Part shown: positions 8,250 through 17,900 of the stretch, piece by piece
Numbering within the stretch: position 1 is the first letter of the stretch
Layout: each line of letters opens with the position of its first letter
Assembly: GCF_026167665.1 (NCBI RefSeq)
Contig: NZ_CP098740.1
Location: 6,324,001-6,388,000 of the forward strand
Direction: 5' to 3'
Length of the DNA: 64,000 nucleotides
Source: Streptomyces drozdowiczii
Lineage (GTDB): Bacteria > Actinomycetota > Actinomycetes > Streptomycetales > Streptomycetaceae
The notes under the pieces: generated by a model
The model's input: only the letters and a program-made list of their open reading frames with translations
Told to the model about the DNA's origin: nothing
Database searches by the model: none
Program-made: the position numbers and the translations under genes

Positions 8250-9446
8250 TCAGAGCTCGGCGCCCACCGCGCTCAGGAAGGTGCGGAACTTCGCGGCCGT
8301 TTCGGCGGTCTCGGCCTCGGGCTCGGACGCCGCGACGACGCCCGCGCCGGCGTACAGGCGCAGCGTGCGCTCCTCCGCCTCGGCGCAGCGGATGGTGACG
8401 ACCCATTCCCCGTCGCCGCTCGCGTCGCCCCAGCCCACCATCCCGGTGAAGTAGCCCCGGTCGAACGGTTCGGTCTCGGTCAGCACCTGCCGGGCCGTCG
8501 CCGTCGGCGTGCCGCACACCGCCGGGGTGGGATGCAGGGCGCAGGCCAGCGTGAGCGCGGAGGTGTCCGGGTCGGTGAGCGTGCCGGTGACCGTGGTGGA
8601 CAGGTGCCACATGGTCGCGGTGCGGATCAGCGTCGGCCGGGGCGGCACGGTCATGCCCGTGCAGTACGGGGCGAGCGCCTGGTGCACGGCGTCCACGACG
8701 ACGGCGTGCTCGTGGAGGTCCTTCGCGGACTCCAGGAGCGCGGCGGCCCGGCGGACGTCCTCGGCGAGGTCGTCGCTGCGCGGCGCGGACCCGGCGAGGG
8801 GGTTGGCGACCAGCTGACGGCCCCGGCGGGAGACGAGGAGTTCGGGGCTGGCCCCGATCAGGGTGCGGCCGGGGCCGGTGGGGAGCGCGAAGGTGTAGCC
8901 GGAGGGGTCGCGGCGGGCCAGGCGCTGGAGCATGGCGGGCACGTCCAGCGGTGCGGGCGAGGTGAGTTCGAGGGTGCGCGCGAGGACGACCTTGCTGAAC
9001 TCGCCGCGCCACATCCGCTCCACCGCCGAGGCCACGCCCTTGGCGTAGACCTCCGGCTCCGGGACCGGCCGGATCTCCCAGCCGGGGGAGTCCGCCCCCG
9101 GCGAGGGCAGGGCGATGAGGGGGTCGGAGGTGAGCGGCGGCGCGGTGCGCAGCGCGGCGGGCACGCTCAGGGCGGCCGGTTCCGTGTGGTCGAACGGGAT
9201 CGCGCCCATCACCACCGGCGCTTGCTGTCCGGCGTCGGCGGCCTCCGCCAGGGTGTCCGCCACGCGCCGGTCCACCGGCTGGGCGCCGTGCGGCACTTGG
9301 AGTGCGGCGCCCCGGGCGAGCAGGGTGCGTCTGGGGGTGGCGAGGAAGCGGGCGCCGGGCGCGTAGGCGTCCAGCAGAGAGGTGGCCGCCCCGGTGGCCG
9401 GATGGGCCGTGGGTATGGGCGTGGCGACTCGGGATGCCGTCGACAC
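8250..9446 (-). CDS. dhbC: Isochorismate synthase (DhbC/EntC type)
   Basis: 398 residues from the GTG at 9446 (GGAG 5 nt upstream); a longer frame runs to 9530 without a better start. It belongs to the chorismate-utilising (MST) family: FSKVVLARTLEL (about residue 148), the HPTPAVCGTPT signature and the GYFTGMVGWGD active-site strand are all present. It converts chorismate to isochorismate, the first committed step to 2,3-dihydroxybenzoate or salicylate. It is divergent from the aryl carrier protein gene, with two iron boxes in the 480-nt gap. The isochorismatase, DHB dehydrogenase, pyruvate lyase and aryl-AMP ligase that should follow are not in the window. Confidence 0.92.
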   Translation of the reverse strand: MSTASRVATPIPTAHPATGAATSLLDAYAPGARFLATPRRTLLARGAALQVPHGAQPVDRRVADTLAEAADAGQQAPVVMGAIPFDHTEPAALSVPAALRTAPPLTSDPLIALPSPGADSPGWEIRPVPEPEVYAKGVASAVERMWRGEFSKVVLARTLELTSPAPLDVPAMLQRLARRDPSGYTFALPTGPGRTLIGASPELLVSRRGRQLVANPLAGSAPRSDDLAEDVRRAAALLESAKDLHEHAVVVDAVHQALAPYCTGMTVPPRPTLIRTATMWHLSTTVTGTLTDPDTSALTLACALHPTPAVCGTPTATARQVLTETEPFDRGYFTGMVGWGDASGDGEWVVTIRCAEAEERTLRLYAGAGVVAASEPEAETAETAAKFRTFLSAVGAEL

Positions 9447-9571
9447 GGGGACTCCGTTCTCGATGGCCCCGCGGGCGGGACCAGGGATGAGGATGCGCTG
9501 AGGAGCTGCGCCGGTTCGGCGCGGCGGCACGCCTGCGGCGGGTCTTCACCCGGAGCAGCACCTACGGTAGG

Positions 9572-9590
9572 TTAGGTGAGGGTAACCTAA
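9572..9590. promoter_or_regulatory. DtxR/DmdR-type iron box (isochorismate synthase promoter)
   Basis: TTAGGTGAGGGTAACCTAA has perfect TTAGGT/ACCTAA arms and fits the 19-bp actinobacterial iron box. It lies 126 bp upstream of the isochorismate synthase start, on the strand-symmetric promoter side. Fe2+-bound DmdR1/IdeR-type repressor would occupy it in iron-replete cells. Confidence 0.9.
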
Positions 9591-9704
9591 GTTCAGGTGT
9601 TCGCGCAGGAGGGCGGTGGGGTTCGGGCCATGGATCCGGTGTCCGAACTGCGCTTTCCGGCAGCCCGGTTGGCGGGGTGGGTGCTCGTGTCGCGTATGTC
9701 GATG

Positions 9705-9723
9705 TTAGGTTAGCCTTGCCTCG
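9705..9723. promoter_or_regulatory. Iron box (aryl carrier protein/SIP promoter)
   Basis: TTAGGTTAGCCTTGCCTCG has a perfect left half and a degenerate right half of the DmdR box. It lies 224 bp before the carrier protein start. The rest of 9447-9928 shows no supported gene; a longer in-frame extension of the carrier gene back to 9677 would translate the promoter and is not credible. Confidence 0.75.
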
Positions 9724-9928
9724 GCCTGAGGGGGGACTGTGGCCGATTCCGTCAACCTGCGCCGCGGGCCGCCGTGCCCGTCGGCGGGCCGAGCCGCGCC
9801 CTCGCGCGCCCCGTGAAGGGAACCGCCCCGGGCGGGCCTTCACGCGCGCGCATCGCCGCGCCGGCCTCGTAAGCACCGCAACTCTCGCTCCGACCCGTCG
9901 CGGCGCCCACCCACTGAGGAGTACTCCG

Positions 9929-10168
9929 ATGAGCCAGACCTTGTCGCCGGACCGTGTCCGGGCCGACATCGCCGAACTGCTGGGCTGCGAGCCCGGTGAG
10001 ATCGCGCCCGACGAGAACCTGGTCGACCTCGGTCTCGACTCGATGCGGATCATGGTCCTGGTGGAGCGCTGGCGCGCGGCGGGGGCGACCACGCTGGAGT
10101 TCCCCGACCTCTTCGAGCTCCCCGAACTCGGCCACTGGCAGACGCTGCTGGCGGGTGAGGCCGCATGA
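9929..10168 (+). CDS. Free-standing aryl carrier protein (ArCP)
   Basis: 79 residues, a single phosphopantetheine-binding domain. The attachment Ser is in LVDLGLDSMRIM (about residue 36), with the LGLDS context seen in aryl carrier domains (EntB C-terminus, VibB, MbtB N-terminus) rather than the LGGDS/GGHS of peptidyl carriers. It should hold 2,3-DHB or salicylate as a thioester and present it to the N-terminal C domain of the NRPS at 14949. Unlike EntB, it has no isochorismatase domain. The start ATG has TGAGGAG 7 nt upstream. It overlaps the next gene by 4 nt (ATGA). Confidence 0.88.
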   Translation: MSQTLSPDRVRADIAELLGCEPGEIAPDENLVDLGLDSMRIMVLVERWRAAGATTLEFPDLFELPELGHWQTLLAGEAA

Positions 10169-11055
10169 GCCGCACCGACCACCGCGAGCGCCACCTGGAC
10201 CGGATCGCCGAGGTGCGCGCCGGGCTGCACGCCGAGAAGGTCGGCTATCCGATCGGCATCCGGGAGGCCGAGGTCGTGCGCACGGCCGCCGTCGGTGCGG
10301 GCCTGGTGCGGGTGACCCTCGGCGGACCCGGCACCGAGGGGTTCGAGGCCCACGCGCCCGACGAGCACGTCAAACTGATCTTCCGGGAACCGGACGGCAC
10401 CCTGCGCCTCCCGGAACGGAACGGGGCGATGCTGCGCTGGCCGAGGCCCCTGCCCACCTCGCGCGAGTACACCGTGCGCCGCTACGATTCCCTCACCGGC
10501 GAGCTCGACATCGACATCGCCGTCCACGAGGGCGGACTCGCCTCCGACTGGGCCGGCAAGGCGCAGCCCGGCGACGTCATCCACATCGCCGGACCGCCCG
10601 GCGGGCTGATCGTCCCGCACAGCTACGACCGCTATCTGCTCGTCGGGGACCTCACCGCCCTGCCCGCCGTCGCACGGTGGCTGGAAGAGCTGCCGAGGAC
10701 CGCCAGGGGCTGGGCGTTCATCGAAGTCGCGGACGCCCCCGAGGAGATCGAGCTCTCCGCGCCCGACGGCGTCGAGGTCCATTGGCTGCACCGCGACGGC
10801 GCGCCCGCCGGCACCGGTGACGCGCTGACCCGGGCCGCGATGTCCGTCTCCGTGCCCGAGGGCGAGCGGGTGTACGTCTGGGTGGCCGGCGAGGCCGGGC
10901 AGATCAAGCCGCTGCGCCGCTGGGTCCGGGACGAACTGCGCCTGGACAAGGCCGACTACGACATCGCCGGCTACTGGAAGCGGGGCGTCGCGGACTTCGA
11001 CGAGGACCACGAGCACGAGCACAGCCACGGTCACGACCACGGTCACGACCACTGA
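10165..11055 (+). CDS. Siderophore-interacting protein (ferric-siderophore reductase) with His-rich tail
   Basis: 296 residues, SIP/ViuB family. The FAD-binding motif SREYTVRRYD (about residues 95-104) and the downstream NAD(P)H domain (YLLVGDLTALPAVARWLEELP) are visible. The enzyme reduces imported ferric siderophore in the cytoplasm to release Fe2+. The last 15 residues form a run of His with Glu/Asp/Gly/Ser (HEHEHSHGHDHGHDH), which is not part of the catalytic fold and looks like a metal-binding tail. It is translationally coupled to the carrier protein gene, so uptake and synthesis share the iron-controlled promoter. Confidence 0.92.
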   Translation: MSRTDHRERHLDRIAEVRAGLHAEKVGYPIGIREAEVVRTAAVGAGLVRVTLGGPGTEGFEAHAPDEHVKLIFREPDGTLRLPERNGAMLRWPRPLPTSREYTVRRYDSLTGELDIDIAVHEGGLASDWAGKAQPGDVIHIAGPPGGLIVPHSYDRYLLVGDLTALPAVARWLEELPRTARGWAFIEVADAPEEIELSAPDGVEVHWLHRDGAPAGTGDALTRAAMSVSVPEGERVYVWVAGEAGQIKPLRRWVRDELRLDKADYDIAGYWKRGVADFDEDHEHEHSHGHDHGHDH

Positions 11056-11112
11056 TCCATCGCGGTACCGGGGTGCGCAACCCGCGAGTTGTCCCCCCGA
11101 AAGGCCATCAAG

Positions 11113-11131
11113 TAAGGTGAGCCTTACCTAA
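11113..11131. promoter_or_regulatory. Iron box (importer/NRPS operon promoter)
   Basis: TAAGGTGAGCCTTACCTAA is a strong DmdR-type palindrome 18 bp before the start of the binding-protein gene, close enough to overlap the transcription start. It probably controls the run of six genes from 11150 to 26329. Confidence 0.9.
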
Positions 11132-11149
11132 GTAGCAAGGAGCTTCGGA

Positions 11150-12151
11150 ATGTCCATACGCAGATCGTCCGGCCTGGTCGGCGCCGTCGCGCTGGCCCTC
11201 GTACTGGCCGGATGCGGGTCATCCTCGGACGGCGGGTCGGACTCCGCCTCGGAGAAGACCAAGACCCGGGTGTTCACCGCGGACAACGGCAAGATCACGA
11301 TCCCGGCGAACCCGAAGCGTGTGGTGGCCACCGGCTATGCGGTGCCCGCGCTGATCGAGGCCGACGCACCGCTGGTCGGCATCTCGTCGTGGAAGCGCGG
11401 CGAGCCGATGATGAACAAGGAAGACCTCGCCACCTACAAGAAGCTCACCAAGGTGGCGGGCGAGCAGGCGGCCGAGACCAACTACGAGGCCATCGCCGAG
11501 GCCGAGCCCGACCTGATCGTCATCGGTGTGCCGGCGCCCGTGCTCGGCGACATCGACATGAAGCGGCTGAAGTCGATCGCCCCCGTCGTCGCGATCGGTC
11601 CGAGCCTCCCGTCCGCCTGGCGCGACCTCTCCCGCAAGCAGGCCGACGCGGCCGGCGCGCTGGAGCAGTTCGACGCCCAGAAGAAGACGTACGACGACAA
11701 GGCCGCCGCACTGGCCGCCAAGTACAAGGACATCCTGCCGAAGCTGAAGCTCGGCCACGTCGGCGCCTACGGTGACGCCGCCAAGGGCACCTTCCAGCGC
11801 GAGTTCAACGGCTCCTGGGGCACCAACATCGCCGAGGACCTGGGCGCCACCTACTACGGCAAGGTCAAGAAGGCCGGTCCGGGGTCCGCGGCCGTCAGCG
11901 AGTACCCCTCCATCGAGGAACTGCCCGCCGCCTTCCGCGAGGCCGACGTCCTGACGTACTCGGTCAGCGCCGACGGCAGCGTCCCGCCCTCCGTCAAGTA
12001 CGTCCTGGACTCCAAGCTCTGGAAGAACCTGCCCGCCGTCAAGGCCGGCAAGGCATTCCCGTACCGCTACACCGAAGCCGCCACCTATGGTGAGGCCCTG
12101 TTGACCCTGGACGCGATCGACAAGTCGCTCGCTCCGCTGCTGAAGCCGTGA
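11150..12151 (+). CDS. Fe-siderophore ABC transporter substrate-binding lipoprotein
   Basis: 333 residues. It has an N-terminal signal peptide with lipobox LVLAGC (Cys about residue 23), followed by a Ser/Gly/Asp linker and a FepB/FhuD-type bilobed domain (NPKRVVATGYAVPALIEADAPLVGIS; YEAIAEAEPDLIVIG). It is anchored outside the membrane and captures ferric siderophore. AAGGAG lies 7 nt before the ATG. It is coupled by a GTGA overlap to the first permease. It is distinct in sequence from the second binding protein at 32088, so the two probably recognise different ligands or forms. Confidence 0.93.
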   Translation: MSIRRSSGLVGAVALALVLAGCGSSSDGGSDSASEKTKTRVFTADNGKITIPANPKRVVATGYAVPALIEADAPLVGISSWKRGEPMMNKEDLATYKKLTKVAGEQAAETNYEAIAEAEPDLIVIGVPAPVLGDIDMKRLKSIAPVVAIGPSLPSAWRDLSRKQADAAGALEQFDAQKKTYDDKAAALAAKYKDILPKLKLGHVGAYGDAAKGTFQREFNGSWGTNIAEDLGATYYGKVKKAGPGSAAVSEYPSIEELPAAFREADVLTYSVSADGSVPPSVKYVLDSKLWKNLPAVKAGKAFPYRYTEAATYGEALLTLDAIDKSLAPLLKP

Positions 12152-13173
12152 CCGTCGCGGGCCGCGCGTCCGAGGCCGCGGGAAAGAACCGGCGGGCCGT
12201 CCCGCAGACCGCCCTGCTCGTCGGCGGACTGGTCCTGCTGGCCGTTCTCGCCGTCCTCAGCATGGGCGTCGGGGCCCGCCACGTCGCACCCGGCGAAGTC
12301 CTGCGCGCACTCTTCGACTACCAGGGCACCGACGACCACGTCGTCGTCCGGGACGTGCGGGCACCGCGTGCGCTGCTCGCCGTCGCCGTCGGTGCCGCGC
12401 TCGCCGTGGCCGGCGCGCTCATCCAGACGCTCGCCCGCAACCCGCTGGCCGAGCCCGGCATCCTCGGGGTCACCGCGGGCGCCGGGTTCGCCGTCACCCT
12501 CGGGTCGGCGGCGGGCCTGGCCGGCGGCCAGGCCGGCGAACTCGGCTTCGCCATCGTCGGCTCCGTGGCCGCGGCGCTCCTGGTCGCCGCGGTCGGCCGC
12601 ACCTCACCGCTGCGCCTGGTGCTCACCGGTGTGGCGGTGACCGCGGTGCTCAACGGCGTCGCCCTCGGGCTGCGCCTCATGCTCCCCGACACCTTCGACC
12701 TCTACCGGTTCTGGTCGGTGGGGACGCTCGCCGGACGTGAACAGGCTTCCCTGTCCTGGCCGTTGACCGCCATCGCGGTGTCCCTGGCCGGTGCGCTGCT
12801 GCTGAGCAAGGCGCTCAACGCCCTGACGCTCGGCGAGAACGTGGCACACACCCTGGGCGCCAACGTGGGCCGGGTCCGCGTCACCACCCTCGTCCTCATC
12901 ACCGTGCTCAGCGGCGCGGCGACGGCGGTGGCGGGACCCATCCTGTTCGTCGGGCTGATCGTGCCGCACCTGGTGCGCAGACCGGCCTCCGGATCGGTGC
13001 CCTGGCTCATCGCCTACACCATGGTCCTCGGCCCCATCCTGCTCCTCGCCGCCGACATGGCCGCGCGGGTCCTGCTGCCCACCGGCGAGGTGCCGGTGGC
13101 CATCGTGACCGCCTTCCTCGGCGGCCCCATGCTGATCTGGGCGGTCCGCCGCTACGGGGCGGGGTCCCTGTGA
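12148..13173 (+). CDS. FecCD-family permease (siderophore import), first subunit
   Basis: 341 residues with about nine to ten membrane helices. The family motif ARNPLAEPGILGVTAGAGFA (about residues 97-116) and GPILFVGLIVPHLVRR (coupling-helix region, about 265-281) are conserved. It forms the membrane channel with the product of 13170 and is driven by the ATPase at 14162. It starts with GTG overlapping the upstream stop codon. Confidence 0.93.
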   Translation: MTVAGRASEAAGKNRRAVPQTALLVGGLVLLAVLAVLSMGVGARHVAPGEVLRALFDYQGTDDHVVVRDVRAPRALLAVAVGAALAVAGALIQTLARNPLAEPGILGVTAGAGFAVTLGSAAGLAGGQAGELGFAIVGSVAAALLVAAVGRTSPLRLVLTGVAVTAVLNGVALGLRLMLPDTFDLYRFWSVGTLAGREQASLSWPLTAIAVSLAGALLLSKALNALTLGENVAHTLGANVGRVRVTTLVLITVLSGAATAVAGPILFVGLIVPHLVRRPASGSVPWLIAYTMVLGPILLLAADMAARVLLPTGEVPVAIVTAFLGGPMLIWAVRRYGAGSL

Positions 13174-14165
13174 ACGTGCTGAAATTCCACTTCGAACGGC
13201 GCACGGCGGTACTCGTCGCCGTACTGGCCGCCCTGATGCTGGGGCTCGGTCTGCTCGGACTGTGCTACGGGGCGCAATGGGCGCCGCCCGGCAAGGTGTT
13301 CGCCGTCCTCACCGGCTCCGAGCACTCCGTGGTGATCCGGGACTGGCGGCTGCCGCGCGTGCTGGCCGGCCTGGTCTTCGGCGCCGCGCTCGGCGTCTCC
13401 GGCGCCCTCTTCCAGAACCTCACCCGCAACCCCATGGGCAGCCCCGACGTCATCGGACTGGACGCCGGCGCCTACACCGGCGCCCTGGTCGCCCTCACCG
13501 TGCTCTCCGGGACCTCCGCGCAGCTCGCCGTCGGCTCCGTGATCGGCGGACTCGTCGTCGCGGCCGCCATCTACCTGCTGTCGCTCGAAACCGGCTTCTC
13601 CGGCCTCCGGCTCGTCGTCATCGGTATCGCCGTCAACGCGATGGTCACCGCGATCAACTCGTGGATCGTGCTCCGCGCCGACCTGGAGGTGGCGATCGCC
13701 GCCGTCGGCTGGAGCGCGGGCTCGCTCAACGGCGTGGGCTGGGACGACCTCGGCATCCCGTTCACCGTGATCGCCGTCCTGCTGGCCCTCATGACCACCC
13801 GGGCCCACGCCATGCACCAGGCCGCACTCGGCGACCCGATCGCCGTGACCACCGGCGTCGGACTCGACCGGCTGCGGCTGCTCATGGTCCTGGTCGGCGT
13901 CGGCTGCACCGCCACGGTGACCGCCGTGGCCGGGCCCATCGCGTTCATCGCGCTGGCCGCGCCGCAGATCGGCCGCCGGCTCGCGGGCGCGGCCGGCATC
14001 CCGCTGCTCCCCGCCGCGCTGACCGGGGCGGTCCTGCTCCAGGGCGCGGACCTGCTGGCGCAGATGCTGCTGGCCCCGGTGGCGCTGCCCGTGGGCGTCG
14101 TGAGCACCGCGATCGGCGGTTGCTATCTGATCTGGCTGCTGACCAAGGAGGTGAGGCGCGCGTGA
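13170..14165 (+). CDS. FecCD-family permease (siderophore import), second subunit
   Basis: 331 residues. It has the family motif RNPMGSPDVIGLDAGAYTG near residue 90 and the GPIAFIALAAPQIGRRL coupling-helix region near 260. It pairs with the preceding permease as a heterodimer. GTG start in GTGA overlap; the downstream ATPase gene overlaps it in the same way. Confidence 0.93.
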   Translation: MNVLKFHFERRTAVLVAVLAALMLGLGLLGLCYGAQWAPPGKVFAVLTGSEHSVVIRDWRLPRVLAGLVFGAALGVSGALFQNLTRNPMGSPDVIGLDAGAYTGALVALTVLSGTSAQLAVGSVIGGLVVAAAIYLLSLETGFSGLRLVVIGIAVNAMVTAINSWIVLRADLEVAIAAVGWSAGSLNGVGWDDLGIPFTVIAVLLALMTTRAHAMHQAALGDPIAVTTGVGLDRLRLLMVLVGVGCTATVTAVAGPIAFIALAAPQIGRRLAGAAGIPLLPAALTGAVLLQGADLLAQMLLAPVALPVGVVSTAIGGCYLIWLLTKEVRRA

Positions 14166-14947
14166 CCGCACGCCTGACGGCGCGGGAGATCACCCTGCGC
14201 TACGGAGACCGCGTCGTGTCCACACGGCTCACCCTCGACATACCCGACGGCGCGTTCACCGCCATCGTCGGGCCCAACGCCTGCGGAAAATCAACCCTGT
14301 TGAACGCGCTCGTACGGCTGCTCAAACCGCACGCCGGACAGGTGGAGTTCGACGGCCGCGAGGTCGGCTTGTTCGGCACCAAGGCGCTGGCCAAGCAGCT
14401 CGGCTTCCTGCCCCAGGACCCGACCGCGCCGGAGGACATCAAGGTCCGCCAGCTCGTGGCCCGGGGCCGCTTCCCGCACCAGTCCCTGCTGGCCCTGTGG
14501 TCGGACGGCGACCAGGAGGCCGTCGACGGGGCGATGGCCGCCGCCGGCGTCGCGGACCTGGCCGACCGGCCCGTACAGGAGCTCTCCGGCGGGCAGCGGC
14601 AACGCGTCTGGATGGCGATGGTGCTCGCCCAGCAGACGCCCTACATGCTGCTGGACGAACCCACCTCGTTCCTCGACATCACCCACCAGTACCAACTGCT
14701 CGGCCTGCTCGCCAAGCTGCGCAACGAGGGCCGCACCGTCGTCGCGGTCCTGCACGACATCAACCAGGCATGCCGGTTCGCCGACCACCTGGTGGCCATG
14801 AAGGCCGGCGAGGTGGTCGCCGAGGGCGACCCCGCGGACATCGTGGACGCCACGCTGATCAAGGACGTCTTCGACCTCCCCAGCGTCGTCGTCCCGGACC
14901 CCGTGACCGGCACTCCGATGGTCGTACCCACACTGCAAGGAGAGTAA
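14162..14947 (+). CDS. Siderophore importer ATP-binding protein (FepC type)
   Basis: 261 residues. Walker A GPNACGKST (about residues 39-47), Q-loop LPQDP, signature LSGGQRQR, Walker B YMLLDEPTSFLD and the switch His in VLHDINQA are all intact. It energises the FecCD permease pair. GTG start; its stop is 1 nt before the TTG start of the NRPS gene, so import and synthesis genes are in one transcription unit. Confidence 0.94.
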   Translation: MTARLTAREITLRYGDRVVSTRLTLDIPDGAFTAIVGPNACGKSTLLNALVRLLKPHAGQVEFDGREVGLFGTKALAKQLGFLPQDPTAPEDIKVRQLVARGRFPHQSLLALWSDGDQEAVDGAMAAAGVADLADRPVQELSGGQRQRVWMAMVLAQQTPYMLLDEPTSFLDITHQYQLLGLLAKLRNEGRTVVAVLHDINQACRFADHLVAMKAGEVVAEGDPADIVDATLIKDVFDLPSVVVPDPVTGTPMVVPTLQGE

Positions 14948-14948
14948 G

Positions 14949-17900
14949 TTGACCACCGCGAGCGTGTCCCAGGACGGCCTCCTTCCGCTGACCGGCGCCC
15001 AACTCGGCATCTGGAACGCCCAGCGCATCGAACCCGACTCGCCGTACTACGTGGTCGGCGACGTGATCGAGATATCCGGCGAAGGACCCGTCGACACGGA
15101 CGCGCTCGCGCAGGCCGTCCGGGCCACCACCGAGGAGGCCGAGAGCCTGCGGCTCAGGGTGCACGAGACGCCCGACGGCCCCCGCCAGGCGGTCGGCGCC
15201 GAACCCGTCGCCCTGCCCCCGCTCGTCGACGTCAGCGCCGAGGCCGACCCCGCCGCCGCTGCCCAGGCGCTGGTCGACGCCGAACGCGCCCGGCTCGCCG
15301 AGGCGTGCCGGGGCATGACGGACCGCCCGCTCTACTCCCGTACCGTCATCAAGCTCTCCGACCGCGAGGTCTGGTACACCCAGCTCGGCCACCACCTCGT
15401 CTTCGACGGCTACACCGCCGCCCAGCTCGCCCGCCGCACCGCCGCCCACTACACCGCCCTGGTCCGCGGCACCGAACCGCCCCGCTCGACGTTCGGCGCC
15501 TTCGCGGCGCTCGTCGCCGAGGACACCGCCTACCGCGCGAGCGACCGGGCCGCCGAGGACCGCGCCTACTGGGTCGAGCGGTTCACACCGCTGCCCGACG
15601 TCGACGCCCACGACGGGCCCGACACCGACGGCGCACCCGCCCGCACGCTCACCGCCCGGGCCGAACTGAGCGCCGACGAGACCGCCGCCCTGCGCGCCTT
15701 CGCGGACGCCGAGGGCGTCGCCTGGGGCGAGGCCCTGATCGCCTGCTACGCCGCCTTCCTGCACCGCATGCTCGGCCGCACCGACGTCGTCTTCGCCCTG
15801 CCCCTGATGTGCCGGACCGGCTCCGTCGCGCTGCGCACCCCCGCCATGGCGGTCAACGTGCTGCCGATGCGGGTCACCGTGCGCGGCGACGACCGGCTCG
15901 GCGACCTGAGCCGCCGCGTCACCACCGCCATGCGCGAGATGCGCGACCACCAGCGCTACCGGGGCGAGGACCTGCCCCGCGACCTCGGCGTGCCCGGCGC
16001 CGGCGCGCTGCTGCACGGACGCGGCATCAACCTCAAGGCGTTCGACCTGACGCTCGACTTCGCCGGGGCGGCGGGCGTCATGCGCAACGTCGCGGGCGGA
16101 CCGCCCGAGGACATGGGCCTCAGCGTCCTGCCCACCCGCGACGGCGGGCTGCTGCTCGGCTTCGAGGTGGACGCCCGCGCCAAGGACCAGGCCGCCGTCG
16201 ACAGCCTGATGACCGGACTCCGCGCCCTGCTCACCGGGCTCGTCGAGGGCCGGCCCGTCGCCCGGATCGCGCTCACCGCCGACACCGGCGCCCAGCTCGC
16301 CGAGTGGAGCCCGCCCGCCCTGCCCGGCACCCCTCTTGACGTGCCCACCGCCTTCGACGCCATGGCCGCCGCCGGACCTGGGAACACCGCACTGGTCTGC
16401 GGCGCCGAACGGCTGACCGCCGCCCAACTCGCCAGCCGGGTGCACCGGGTGGCCCGCGCCCTGCGCGCCCGGGGCGTCGGCGCCGAGGACGTCGTCGCGC
16501 TCGCCCTGCCGCGCTCGGCCGACGCCGTCGTGGCCCTGCTCGCCGTGCTGGACGCGGGCGCCGCCTTCCTGCCGCTGGACGCCGCGCACCCGCCCGAGCG
16601 GCTGCGCGAACTCATCGCGGACACCCGCCCGGTCCTCGTCCTCACCGACGGCACCGTCGACGGACTGCCCTGGAAGGCGCTCCTGGACGAGGCCGCGGAC
16701 CTGTCCGGCGCCCCGCTGACCACCGCCGAACTCTCCCGGCCCCGCCACCCCGAGCACCTGGCCTACGTCATCCACACCTCCGGGTCGACCGGCCGCCCCA
16801 AGGGCGTGCTCGGCCGCTCCGGCGGGCTCGCCGCGCTGCTGCACCACCAGCGGTCCACCGTCGTCGCGGAGGCCGAACGCACCACCGGCCGCCGACTGCG
16901 CGCCGCGCACACCTATTCCTTCGCCTTCGACTCCGCCTTCGAGCACCTCGTCTGGCTGCTCTGCGGGCACGAACTCCATGTGTACGACGCCGACACGGCC
17001 CGCGACGCGGACGCCCTGCTCGCCGCGTACGCCCGCGACGGCATCGACGTCATCGACACCACGCCCTCGATGGCCGCCCCGCTCATCGACGCCGGGCTGC
17101 TCGACCTGCCCCCGGCGCTGCTGCTCCTGGGCGGCGAGGCGACCCCGGCCGCCCTGTGGCGCCGCGTCGCCGCCTCCGGGATCGCCGCGCGCAACATGTA
17201 CGGGCCGACCGAGGCCACCGTGGACGCCACCACCGCCCGCATCGACGGCGGCGACCCGGTCATCGGACACCCGCTCGCCGGCACCCGGGTCTACGTCCTG
17301 GACAACGCCCTCCAGCCCGTCCCGCCCGGCACGGCCGGCGAACTCTACCTGGCCGGACCGCACCTGGCCCGCGGCTACCTCGGCCGGCCCGGGGCCACCT
17401 CCGAACGCTTCGTCGCCGACCCCTTCGGCGCCCCCGGCGACCGGATGTACCGCACCGGCGACCGCGCCCGCTGGGTGCCCGGCCGGGGCCTGGAGTACGG
17501 CGGCCGGGGCGACGGACAGGTCAAGATCCGGGGCCACCGGGTGGAGACCGGCGAGGTCGAGGAGGCCCTGGCCGCCCTGCCCGGGGTCACCGCGGCCGCC
17601 GCCCGGGTCCTGTCGTCCCGGCTCGTCGGCTACATCGTGTCCGCGTCCCTCACCGGTGACGAGGCACGCGCCCGGCTCGCCGAACGGCTGCCCGAACACA
17701 TGGTGCCCGCCGCCGTCGTCGTCCTCGGCTCCCTGCCCGTCACGCCCAACGGCAAGCTCGACCGCGCCGCCCTGCCCGCGCCCGCCCTGCCCGGCGGCGG
17801 CCGGGAACCGAGCACCGCACGCGAACGGCTGCTGTGCACCGTCCTCGCCGACGCGCTCGACGTCGAACGGGTCGGCGTGGACGACGACTTCTTCGCCCTC

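Noticed and set aside
9677..9928. Longer N-terminus for the aryl carrier protein
   Set aside because: The extension would translate through an iron box and promoter, is Arg-rich without a domain, and the ATG at 9929 has an excellent ribosome binding site.
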